NCBI GenBank assembly: GCA_951799405.1
Contig: OX637337.1
Coordinates: 17,358,347-17,422,346, forward strand
DNA from: Agapetus fuscipes
Taxonomy: Eukaryota > Arthropoda > Insecta > Trichoptera > Glossosomatidae
Direction: 5' to 3'
DNA: 64,000 nt
A program made the translations under genes and the position numbers. Shown in pieces: positions 10,856 through 23,500 of this stretch (positions are counted from its first letter, which is position 1; each line of letters opens with the position of its first letter). The notes under the pieces were generated by a model that did not search any database, was not told where the DNA came from, and saw only the letters and a list, made by a program, of their open reading frames with translations.

Positions 10856-11802
10856 AAATATAATAATTTGAACAAGGTTTTAAATGAAATTCAAAGTCTG
10901 TAATGTTTTAAGAAAAATTAAACATTGAAGTGGTATTTTAGGGCATTGTAGTTTCAAACAGTCAAGTTGTTACAATGGTTTGTTGTTATTTACTCGTTTT
11001 CCGTCCCCATAATGTAACAGATGCGTAAATTTATGTAGTGTATTGTAATATATTCTATGTATTCCATATAAGTATGTATATTATCTATACTCAATTATTC
11101 TTTAGCTCACAGCTGTTTTTTTCAAGTCATAACTAAACAGTCGAATAAGCATAACTCCAAATTTATTTTTATTTGACAGATATCAGCTGTTCAACAACAA
11201 TCAGCCATTTTGAATTTTGACACAAATTATCAAATAAAATATTTGTGTCACAATTAAGTTGTAGATGAGTCGTATAGAACCAAAGGCAGCGATCAAGGAT
11301 TTTTTGAAAAAATTATACAAATATTATTTCGCCACACAAAAAATGTGACGTCACCTGGATAGGTTGCTTAAGAAATAGCTTACCAATATTTTGTTTTTGG
11401 TTGCTATGCTAAGGCCCATGCCACTTACACCTGTGATGTCAGCCCACATGTATGTTTCCGACAAAGGCCCCAAAAGGTTGAGACTGACAAAAGGTAAAAT
11501 GAGATTTTGCCATATGAGCAATTACCTGTCAAATAACAATTTTTGGAATAATATGGTTGTTCAAAAATAAATAATTATTTTATTAAAAAAAATTAAAAAC
11601 CCGTCTCATTCTAAACTCACCATGATAGATAGAATGTATGCTATGTGAAATATAATGTGTAATTCTCATAGTAAGTAGGTAGATAGTACTCAGAGTATAA
11701 ACTCAACTTCACTTTCCATTTAGTACCTACTCCATATGAAAACTCCAACATTAACAATTAATACTATCAAAACATAATCCCGAGGACTACACACAAAAAA
11801 AA
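10856..11802. other. AT-rich DNA, nothing recognised
   Basis: Neither exons nor known repeat ends were found. Confidence 0.45.
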
Positions 11803-11932
11803 ACCTCATATGAACATAAACTTTAACTCTGGCCGCTTTTACCTGAAACGGGGTGGCATAGCCAAAAGTGAACCAAGTTTTTACAGCATGGGGTGTCAGC
11901 CTCATGCCAACCTATTAGTCAAGAATCAATGG
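11803..11932 (-). repeat. RL repeat copy, partial
   Basis: The 5' half of RL in reverse: CCTGAAACGGGGTGGCATAG, AAAAGTGAACCAAG, CAGCATGGGGTGTCAGCCTC and CCTATTAGTCAAG. Confidence 0.75.
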
Positions 11933-12031
11933 CATTAAAAATATTGATTTCTGAAAATAAGTTACGTGTGGAGATGGTGAGCTTTGGAAACAGACTTGTC
12001 AAATGTATTGAGTAATAAGAATAATAATAAT

Positions 12032-12268
12032 AATCTAAGTTGCAAGGATATATTCATTCAAAGCTCTCAGATGTATGCCCACAAACAAACACGTGTAGTT
12101 CGTGCTTACAAATGCTGATTGTGTACTGACAAATAAAATCCAAACCTCAAATGAACATAAGCCCTGCAACTCTTGCCGACATTCCCTGAAACAGGGGTGA
12201 CATTGGCAAAGTGAACCATTTTTTACAGTATGGGTGGTCAGCCTCATACCAACCTATAAGTCAAGGAG
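12032..12268 (-). repeat. RL repeat copy, full 240-bp form
   Basis: One of the cleanest copies, from TAATCTAAGTTGCAAGGATA to CCTATAAGTCAAGGA. It is almost the same as the copies at 36600, 41207 and 60590, so these belong to one young subfamily. Confidence 0.9.
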
Positions 12269-13346
12269 TGATCGATGCAAAAGGAAGGGAAATGTGAAGT
12301 TTATACTAAGGGTACAGATATTATAATATTCATGTAACGTGCAAATTTAAGCATTCCTTACTGAGGTCATAAAGCATAGTTTACTATGCAACGTGTTATA
12401 GATGGATTCCTCTTATGATGTTAGTTAGGTCCTATAAGCCAATCTCTACCTATCTACATACATTAATTGATATATACGAGTATATATTTGTAAGTACCTA
12501 CATTTTTTATAATATTCCAGGAATAGAAGGATACTGTTTGATAAAATTATTGTGGTTTGTTTGAAATTTTGGTCTTCCCTTTCAAGGGAAACCAAGAAAA
12601 AACAACCTTGAAAAATCTTATTAAAAAATAACGCAGGGTTTCACTAATCCAGACAGGGAAAAAACAGACCATAGGCCAAGGTTTCTGGATTATAGTCTAT
12701 AAAACAATTCTTGTGGAATACTTTCCTTCTCTGCAAATTCCCAATTCGCATTGTCTTTCCGGATTAGCAAGGCCCTACTTTAAAGAAATTATTTTTAATT
12801 TTGAATGTTTCATGAACACAGGATAATCAAATAAGATTATTCTGATTAGTTCATTTGTCCTTTGTTTCTTTTTAAGGAAAGACCTGTATACTCGTATATA
12901 CATGAATTAATAAGTATATATTATTTAAAATGTGTAATTACTAATTATTATTGATTTCTTGTGATTGGGAAGATGTTCAATAACTGATTGTAAATACAAG
13001 TGATAATAAAAAGCTCCCAAACAAAAATACAACATAGTTTTATTTTAACTTTTATTGATTGGTTCCTTTTCAGTTGATATAAAAGTAATAAAATGAATGC
13101 ATAACAGAGAAAATGACACAGAAATGCGAGAACATAATGAAGTTTTTTGTGTGGTATTAGAGTTAACAACAGTAGGTATTGTTTGTTTAAGAAAAAACTT
13201 TATAACATCTACAAAGAACCCAATGCGATCAGCTCTATATAGGTAGGCATCTGCAGCGATAATTTGAACTAGTAAATGTATTCTATTATTTTTTTTAATT
13301 GATTAATTATAATTTGTGTGAAGATTCAAAGTAAATAAATGATGTT
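12269..13346. other. Intergenic, nothing recognised
   Basis: AT-rich with no clear repeat or exon. 13200-13260 (AAAGAACCCAATGCGATCAG) weakly resembles 48925-48970 and may be an old shared repeat. Confidence 0.4.
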
Positions 13347-14639
13347 TTAAGCTCCAGGATCGCAGATTTCAGGAGAATGCAGGTATTCTATTAACTTTTG
13401 CTTTATTTCGTCTTGCATTGCCTCTGACAGCTTGTTGAGAGCTTCCCCGTAAAAGGAAATAAAAATCTCGTTGCTCTGTGATGACGTCTTAGTTTGAGTC
13501 TGGCTTAAGTTCTGTGTGGGAGGTTGTAGCACTGAAAACATTCAACAAAAGTCGAGTATTTCATAAACGCAAAAAACGCAACTAAGATACACATATAGTG
13601 TAACTTCTTGCCGCGTTATCCCCGAAGGGGTCGCATGTGGCGAGTTGAACCTATTTATTTTTACAGGTAGGGGGGGCGGCCTTACGCCAACCACTTCAGT
13701 TGAAGTGGGGGTTTTTCCAGCTCCCGAGAGTGCTGGTACTCATTTCTTGTGAAGGCTGAGTAAACCTTGCCGGTATTTTATCATGTAGTTAAACAATGCA
13801 GTCCCCACATTTGAATTGTGGAAAAAAATGTGATGCACTCAGCCGAGCTGCTAGGCAGTTGTAATTGGTTGCTAAGGGCATAAGTTCCAAATTTGATTTG
13901 CAAAAACGCAAAACACAACTAAGCAGAATAATTTAACTTCTTACAGTGATGTCGTCAAAGGGGTTGCATGTGGCCTGATTTATTTTCACTGGTAAATGTG
14001 ACATCAATCAATATTAAAAAAACTATGTAGATGCCGTATGCCAGTTTCTTCCTATACTAATGCACAGGCTATGAAACTAAGTAGGTAACCAATGAAAAAG
14101 AAGATACAAGATCATACGTCAAAAGAAGAGACATAAAATAACTACAGTTTTTGTTCAGTTCTCATATCTTACTTAAGCTGCGCCTTAGGACAATTATTTT
14201 TTTGGGCACACCTAACGGATCTAATGCTCCAACTCTATATAATCTATAATCTAAGATATATTGACATTTCAGGCTTATATTTAATGCACACCCACAATCA
14301 GACACGTGTAAGATGACGCTTACACATGCTGCATATGTATACTATATAAAACCAAACCTCACATGAACATAAGCCTTGCAACTCCTGCCACCTTTCCCTG
14401 AAACAGGGTGGCATTGGTAAAATGTTTTATCAGCGTCATACTAGCCTATTAGTGAAGGAATCAATAGGGATCAATTATTTTTCCATCTGATTTATTTAAT
14501 TTTGATCAATATTGCGCGGACTCCATTTTATAAAATATTTGACATGATATTTACCTTGTGGTTGGGAGTGTTGTGATGTCCTGCGTCTTGAGTAAGTGTG
14601 CATTGGTGTTATTCTGTTAAAGGTATTGTTGTAATCCAT
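13347..14639 (-). CDS. Small protein with a BESS-like C-terminal motif (2 exons)
   Basis: Exon 1 is 14639-14555 and exon 2 is 13538-13347, read on the - strand. The donor is CAAG|GTAAAT and the acceptor TGTTTTCAG. The phase-1 junction is consistent and gives a protein of about 91 aa. An in-frame TGA 18 nt upstream and a good context (CCCAAAATGG) support the start. Residues 1-30 are Arg/Tyr/Gln-rich (MDYNNTFNRITPMHTYSRRR); 30-50 are Gln/Thr/Ser-rich. The C-terminal block has IFISFYGEALNKL followed by EAMQDEIKQKLIEYL. This fits the spacing of a BESS motif (aromatic-x-S...L..L...Q...+.KI..+L), a protein-interaction element usually found behind a MADF domain. No MADF domain is visible. It is not a protein I recognise; the BESS call is pattern-based. 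The 1-kb intron carries two SA fragments. Confidence 0.6.
13571..14003 (-). mobile_element. Two headless SA SINE fragments
   Basis: 13571-13798 carries the SA body and 3' end in reverse (ACGCAACTAAG, TCCCCGAAGGGGTCGCATGT, CACTTCAGTTGAAGTGGGGG) but no tRNA head. 13905-14003 repeats the same 3' part in a much more diverged form. Both lie in the intron of the BESS-like gene. Confidence 0.75.
14233..14460 (-). repeat. RL repeat copy
   Basis: Reverse orientation from TATAATCTATAATCTAAG to GCCTATTAGTGAAGGAATC. It has lost part of the GGTGGTCAGCC block. Confidence 0.75.
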
Positions 14640-14899
14640 TTTGGGTATTTTTTTATTTCACACAATATATTATCAACAGATTTTCCAATGCTTTGCTTTA
14701 ATTGTAAATTGGTAATGAAATATTTCTGAAAAAAGAGGGTTCCATCAAGTGATATTTGTATTATTACACAGCAGTGGCAATGATTGATATTTTATCAGCA
14801 GGAAACTTTGTTCAAAAATATGAAAAACTATTTACACTTATCTTTAATTGTAACCTTTTGTTATATGTTTATTAATGTATTTTATAATTCATCCTCCTT

Positions 14900-15095
14900 G
14901 ATTCATAGGTTAATATAAGACTGACATGTTTCAGGGAAGGGCGGGAAGAGTTGCAGGGTTCTTGTTCATTTGAAATTTGCTTTATTCATTTGTAAGTACA
15001 CATGCGGCATGGCATGTAAGCACCAACTTATGGGCATGCCTTAAATATAAATATTATATGTTCAAATATTCCTTGCAACTTAGATTGTAGACAGT
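14900..15095 (+). repeat. RL repeat copy with internal deletion
   Basis: Starts CTTGATTCATAGGTTAATAT and jumps to TTTCAGGGAAGGGCGGGAAG, so the GGTTCACTTTGCC block is missing. It ends CCTTGCAACTTAGATTGTAG. Confidence 0.7.
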
Positions 15096-15099
15096 GTGT

Positions 15100-15274
15100 C
15101 TTTCAGGCCATATTATCCAGGGGGGCAAATAAGAAATCTGGGGGGGCAGATTAAATAAATGAAACAAAGTTATACGTAAATTTGGACTCCATTGACAGCT
15201 TACGGTATTTTACTCCGGGGGGGCAGTAGGGCTATTGCGAGGGGGCAAAGCCCACCTGGAATAGTACCTGAAAG
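15100..15274. mobile_element. MITE with imperfect inverted ends
   Basis: The left end CTTTCAGGCCATATTATCC and the right end, inverted (CTTTCAGGTACTATTCC), match over about 25 bp including the following CAGG/GGG run. The interior has three G-runs (GGGGGGCA repeats). It abuts the RL copy to its left. Confidence 0.55.
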
Positions 15275-15444
15275 AAAGGATTGTAGAGGATGTCATGAGG
15301 GAGGAGGGTTCATAGAGGGTATGACGGAGACGATTCTAGAAATTCATCTACAACTTCTTACTTAGAAGAGCTTGGAAGTAAATATATAAATAAAAGGAGA
15401 TATATTTTAGGCATGAAAACTTACATTTGAATGTTTCGTTGATG

Positions 15445-15450
15445 TTTATT
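15445..15450 (-). promoter_or_regulatory. Candidate NEDD8 poly(A) signal
   Basis: AATAAA on the - strand lies 16 nt after the NEDD8 stop codon, which implies a very short 3' UTR. Confidence 0.55.
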
Positions 15451-15466
15451 TTAGTTTAGGGAATAT

Positions 15467-17331
<1,865 letters not shown>

Positions 17332-20300
17332 AGGCTCAGTTTAGACACACGAAATTTTTTTGAAAAAGTTTCGATAGTGACGTCAAGCAAGATGGCCGCT
17401 CCGCAGTGACAGTTGCTGGCAATTTTGATATTATGATGATTTTTAAAAAATGCCGCATGACCCGCTTATTTCGTAATGTTGGTCAGACTGAGTTGTCAGA
17501 CATTTCCACTTCGGAGTTAAAATGTCACGAGACGTTCGCGCCAGTAGGCTCTTGGCTGGGGAACCGGAAATACATGAATGGTGGTAAATTTAAATTGGCT
17601 GCAAGGCGGTAAATTTAAATTGGCTGCAGTTTGAAAATATTATTCTGAGTATTAAAATCATGATATTATATAGCCGTTATTATAATGGCGGTAAATTTAA
17701 ATTTCTGGCAGTTTGAAAATATAAATCTTAGTATTAAAATTATGTTATTAGGTATTATTGCAAAAATGTCTTTCAAATTTAAATTAAATTAAAATTTATT
17801 TTCACTAAATCTTGTATTTTAAATTAGGCTTTTGGCTGGGGAACCGGAAATATATAAATGGTGGTAAATTTAAATTGGCTGCAGTTTGAAAATATTAATC
17901 TGAGTATTAAAATCATGTTATTATATAGCCTTTATTATAATGGTAGCAAATTTAAATTTGTGGCAGTTTAAAAATATAAATCTTAGTATTAAAATTATGG
18001 TATTATGTAATTATGGCATTAGGTATTATTGCAAACAAGTTTAACTTTTAAAATAAGGGCTATTGAATCACGGGATTATAATACTAAAATTTAAAGATAA
18101 CTGATTTATATTTTTAATTTAAATTTGCCGCCGTTTTATATGAGCCATATAATCACATTTTTATTTATTTATTTAGAACAGGCCTGGCCAACCCGCGGCG
18201 CCTTTACCTGCGGCCCGCGGTCATGTGTGATGAAAAGTAAAAATGAAATATAATCAAAATAAAAATAGGGCGTCTATAACAGACGTAAATCTGGAAAACC
18301 AGTTAAGGTGTGTAACTTCAAATATTGAAATACCTAGATTTAGAAAAATTAAGTAAGCAAAAAGAATCTCAAATCTTGCACTGAAAGGAGAAGTCCCTGA
18401 TTATTGGTTTTATTTGTAATATTGTTTTGAAATAAAAAATTAAGAATTTTTTCCTCTATGAAGTTAAGGGTTCATTAATAATTTTCATTGTTAAAATATT
18501 TTTCTATTCTTGAATTTTTTTTATGTTGTTTACTACATAAATACATTTTTTGTTGTTGGTTCAATGCGTGTTTTCTTTTCACATCTGGTTGTGGTTTCGT
18601 TTTTTTATATACTTTTTTTTTGTAAAATGTTTGTATGTGTGGCCCTTGGAGAAATTTTAGGCCATCAATGCGGCCCGGGGTGCAATTTGGGTTGGCCAGG
18701 CCTGATTTAGAACAATACAATAATGGATAAGATACTTCAGAATATAAAAAAAATATGAAAATAAATAAAATTACGTTACGTTAAAATTACATGTTGACAT
18801 TAAAAGATAACAAGATTCTAAAATAATAAAATTAGTTTCACTCATAAAAATAAGTAAAGTAATAAATAAGATACAAATAGGTAAAAATAGTTGTGCACAT
18901 TTACCTTTACAATAAATAGATTGCAGAAACTCACACACACACATCCATTTACTCACAATAGTGATATATATTTAATAGCTAAAAAAAAATACCAAATCTA
19001 TTACAAAAAAAAATCAATTTAATTTAAATTTGAAAGACATTTTTCCAATAATACATAATAACATAATTTTAATACTAAGATTTATATTTTCAAACTGCCA
19101 CAAATTTAAATTTGCTGCCATTATAATAAAGGCTATATAATAACATGATTTTAATACTCAGATTAATATTTTCAAACTGCAGTCAATTTAAATTTACCAC
19201 CATTTATATATTTCCGGTTCCCCAGCCAAAAGCCTAACTAAAAATACAAAATTTAGTGAAAATAAATTTTAATTTAATTTAAATTTGGAAGACATTTTTG
19301 CAATAATACCTAATAACATAATTTTAATACTAAGATTTATATTTTCAAACTGCCAGAAATTTAAATTTACCGCTATTATAATAACGGCCTTATAATATCA
19401 TGATTTTAATACTCAGAATAATATTTTCAAACTGCAGCCAATTTAAATTTACCGCCTTGCAGCCAATTTAAATTTACCACCATTCATGTATTTCCAGTTC
19501 CCCAGCCAAGAGCCTACTGGCGCGAACGTCTCGTAAAATGTCTGAAAAGTCAAAGACAATAATGTTAATTTAAAACTCGAAAACCTTTATTTTCTGTGAA
19601 AACTAAAAACAATTTGGAAAATATAAAATAATTGTTAACCCCTTGAAAAGAAAAAGGAAGTAGGTAATAATTAAATTGAGTTTGTTCTTACTTTTGGATT
19701 AAAAACAATTTTATTTCACAACGGTGCTTTTTTCCATTGCAACGTTTTAATTATGAAATGATTCCGTGAAACTTTTCACGAAAGAAACATGTTAATCAAC
19801 TATTTTTATAAGTCGTAAATAATTTCAGTCGTAAGGGAAGTTTTAAATTTAATGTTGGTCTCGGCAAATAAGCGCCAAAAACAATGACACAATATAATGT
19901 GAACACAATATAAAATACCAATGCAATATTAATGACACAATTGCAATATTGCATTCTGTTTCATAAAAATATTTTTGAGGTTAAGAACCCGTAATATATT
20001 TTCACAACTTCTTCTTCTTCTTCTTCTGTTTCAATCCTGGGATTGGTTTGCAGCAATATCTTGTACTCTTGATCTCCATTCCTCCCTGTCTTGTGCGGCT
20101 CTTTTTGGAACATTGGAATATTCAGCCAGTTTGTACAACACCACGATGAATTTTAAATAATCTGTATGATTCTTTTTTTTTACCGACGCATAGTTACACT
20201 TAACACGTATTAAAATAATTTAATTCCTACATTATTTTAATCCCATTCGATGTTTGAATAAACCGCAATAGCTAAATGCCATTAGAAGAAAAAGTTTCTC

Positions 20301-20428
20301 TTTTGTTCAAAAAACATTTTGTTCAAATGTGTGTGGAGACGGAAAACCGATAGTTGCCGCTAAAAATCGCTGTCTGACGTCACTATCGAAACTTTTTCAA
20401 AAAAATTTCGTGTGTCTAAACTGAGCCT
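17332..20428. mobile_element. Foldback DNA transposon, 3.1 kb, non-autonomous
   Basis: The ends are a perfect 54-bp inverted repeat (17332-17385 and 20375-20428) starting AGGCTCAGTTTAGACACACG. A possible TGA target duplication flanks GGCTC at both ends. Long inner arms, about 17535-18150 and 18960-19530, are also inverted copies with the landmark GGCTGGGGAACCGGAAAT; the left arm repeats this landmark at about 17550 and 17830. Arm sequence is dominated by GGTAAATTTAAATTGGCTGC modules. About 840 bp between the right inner arm and the right end has no partner. No transposase is encoded. Each 54-bp end terminates in TGACGTCA (17378-17385, 20375-20382). A 526-bp hAT-type MITE is nested at the centre. 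Confidence 0.85.
18179..18704. mobile_element. hAT-type MITE nested in the foldback centre
   Basis: Inverted ends: CAGGCCTGGCCAACC at the left, GGTTGGCCAGGCCTG at the right, the left continuing CGCGGCGC and the right preceded by GCGGCCCGGGGTGCAA. A perfect 8-bp target duplication ATTTAGAA flanks it (18171-18178 and 18705-18712). An 8-bp duplication with CAGG ends is the hAT signature. No intact transposase frame is seen in the 526 bp. Confidence 0.85.
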
Positions 20429-20567
20429 GACGGGTTTGACGTTTCAAATTTTGTTTGTTTGCGCTGTGTTGCACTTTGCATTTGTGCTTTGCAAGTTGCA
20501 CGTGCACGTTACTCTGTGATTTGCGCGTGGGGTGCACGTGGTTTGCACCAACCGTTGCATTTACCGC
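20429..20567 (+). promoter_or_regulatory. TANGO6 proximal promoter and 5' UTR
   Basis: Only 139 bp separate the foldback element from the TANGO6 ATG. The segment is GC-richer than its surroundings and holds two canonical CACGTG E-boxes (20499-20504, 20535-20540). The second lies 28 bp before the ATG, so it may already be transcribed. Function is inferred from position. Confidence 0.5.
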
Positions 20568-23500
20568 ATGGAATTTTTCATTAAGCTTTTAGATTTATCT
20601 TTAACAATGTCTAAAACTCTATTTTGTGTTCTTGGTGATCTCATGAAGTCATGTAAGTTGATATTTACGCCTTATATTTTTTCTAACTCTGTAAGATTTA
20701 GGTACGCAACGCAACTAAACGCAACTAAGCTACACATATAGTGTAACTTCTTGCTGCGTTATCCCCGAAGGGGTCGCATGTGGCGAGTTGAACCTATTTA
20801 TTTTTACAGGTAAGGGGGCCGGCCTTACGCCAACCACTTCAGTTGAAGTGGGGGTTTCCCAGCTCCCGAGGGGACTGGTACTCATTTCTTGTGAAGGCTG
20901 AGTAAACCTTGCCGGTATTTTTATTATGTGGTTTGAAATAAACACCGAAATAGGAAATCATTTCTGACACCCTCCTCGGTGGGATTCGAACCCGAGCTCA
21001 CGGGGTAGAAGGCAAGCACTCTACCAACTGAGCTATCGACCGGTAGGTAGATACTAACTATAACCTCATTGCAGGCTCCGATGGTACCTTAGACGAAACC
21101 TTGGACAAGAACATTGCAGAATACTTATCCAGCAATCAGTTAACATTGGAAGACCTTGCTAAAAGTGAAGAATTGGCGAAAATCAACTGCACTGTTTCAA
21201 ATGAAGATGATGTACAATGGAAATTTGTTTGTATAGTTTCCTACATTCTTTTGAAGATATCTGCTTCTGGCGACGAGAATTCAGATGCATTGATGAGCGT
21301 CAGTCAAAAATCTACCATCAAATCTTCGTTTGAATTTGTCGTATGTTTGGGAATAGCTCCTACGCTTTTAAAAGGAGTAGGTATACCAGTATCTAAAAGA
21401 TGCGTCCATTTTACTCCAAGCGGTGCAGTCAAAGATCCACTGACCTTATATTACCGATGCAGATCTTTATGCAACTTGATGACGGAACTATTTAATGTTC
21501 CAAATTTGAAAATTATAATCGTCACTTACTATTTGTGTGATTATCTAGCCATGTTGTTGCAATTGAGCTACGCACCTTATAAGAAACCGACTGAAGAGCG
21601 GGAAGCTAAAAAAGATGATGATTTCATGACAAAAGATTTATGGATGAATTTACAAAATGATCAGATTAAATATAAGGACATCCTTGAAAAAGTATTGAAT
21701 GAGACATACCGTCCCCTTGTGATGAAGGAAATTGTTATCCTTCAAGGAGTATCGAAGCCAAACCCTCCTGCTTTCTTAAGAAAAGCCCTCAGCAAATATC
21801 TCAGCTCATTTTTAATATCTGAAAATGGTCTTCTATACCTGATGAAGTGTTTTTTTGATTCACCAAATATAGACACAGGCGCACAATGGCAATTGGTTGA
21901 AACTGTTAAGAAATTAGTCTGCGTTGGACATGGTTCGCTTTCCATCGAAGAATATCTTGAAAATATATGCAAACAGTTGAAAGAAGTTATTGGAATGACA
22001 AATAAAGAAGATTTTACGATGTTGGCCGCGGCTTGTATCTCTGAAATCTATAAAACATATCCTGACAACAAATCGGTAGAAAATTTATTGCATTCTTTAA
22101 TATCGCCATTAATTTTTAATTCAACTGATGGTATTCCTGGAACTTTGATATTATCAAGTGCAGATATTTCCAATACTATTGATTGTATCAACTTATGTTT
22201 TATTTATTCAAAATTATCGCTTCCCATTGAAACTTTAACGCCAGCCATCTATTCTATTTTTTGTATTAGAACAATGTCCTCAGAAAAAATGGCAATACAT
22301 AAAAAACTGAATAATATTCTGTTGAAGTATTTTTCTTCTAAAGGCTGTTGTCATGAAGACTTTTTCACTTCGTTGATTCTCGGAACTGAAAGCGGAGAAA
22401 TGAAAGTTTACAAAAATGTTGCATTTGAAGAAAACAATGAAAGTGTGGCTGTTAAATATGCAAATGATCCAGGTGTGACAACTTTAGAAACAGCAATTAA
22501 CACATTGTTGGGGATAATAAAAGAGCTGAAACAAGATGGCTTAACTTTGGCCATGGAGCTCTTTGTATTTTGTCTAAACAGAATGAGGAGATTTGAAGGA
22601 ATTGTGAACCAACAGAGTCGGGAATTTTTGGTTCACGAAGATGATGTCCAAGATTTATTAGATGAAGAAACAGAAAACAGCCTTGTCATCTTGAAGGTTC
22701 TAGAAAACTTAGCAAGCATGGATTCCGTGATGAAAGGTTTCAGAAGTAAACCAGAAGTTATCGTAAAATTTGTTGTTGATTTTTTTATGGAAAATACGAA
22801 GAATTTGAAGAAAGATACGGAAGTCATAAATAAAGAATTCATTACAATATGCTTGGTACTGTTGATAAGTATCTTACAGGATAATATTGATCTAGATGGT
22901 TCAGATTTGAAGAGATTGGCAGAACCTTTGAAAGAATCCTTGGCTGCTTTGTTAAAACTAAAATGCGGTCAAGATTTATTACTCCTTGCCAATGAAGTTA
23001 ATTGTATTTTAAACAAAAAAAAACCATCTAAAAGAACTTCATTGTTTGATCAAGCCATGTCCGAAATTTGTGATCCGCTTTTACCCGTAAGAGGGCACGG
23101 ATTAAAGCAGCTCACCAAACTGATCAGAGGAAAAGATCCGGAAACCATGTCGAAGAAGCATATTGTGCAATGTATATTCCAGGTAAGAAGTTCAAAATTT
23201 AAATGATTATTTACGAAGTAATCCAAATTAAAGTGTAAAACCCTGTGAAAAATGATTGGACAAACTCCATTTTTAAGGGGGCTCTTTTTTGAAATCAAAA
23301 TATAACAGTGCTGTAACCCTGCAAAATAATTTCCATTTATTTGAAATGTGTTTTGTACCTACCTGAATATTTTATCTTTTTCTAATATTTTGTTGTATAA
23401 CTTTTTGAAGGAGAATATCAAGCATGAAGATTCCTACATATATTTGGCAGCCATCAATGGCCTTGCACGCTTAGCAAACTACTTCACCGAAGAAGTGTTA

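Noticed and set aside
18475..18720. Coding frames inside the hAT-type element
   Set aside because: Low-complexity and unrelated to hAT transposases; the element is too short to be autonomous.
20532..20741. A separate 69-codon gene before TANGO6 exon 2
   Set aside because: Its frame contains TANGO6 exon 1, which leaves it at the GTAAGT donor at 20653 in the right phase.
20970..21045. A tRNA gene on the - strand with perfect box A and box B
   Set aside because: The same head precedes the SA body at 32280, 55795 and 59650. It is a SINE promoter, and the anticodon arm does not fold convincingly.
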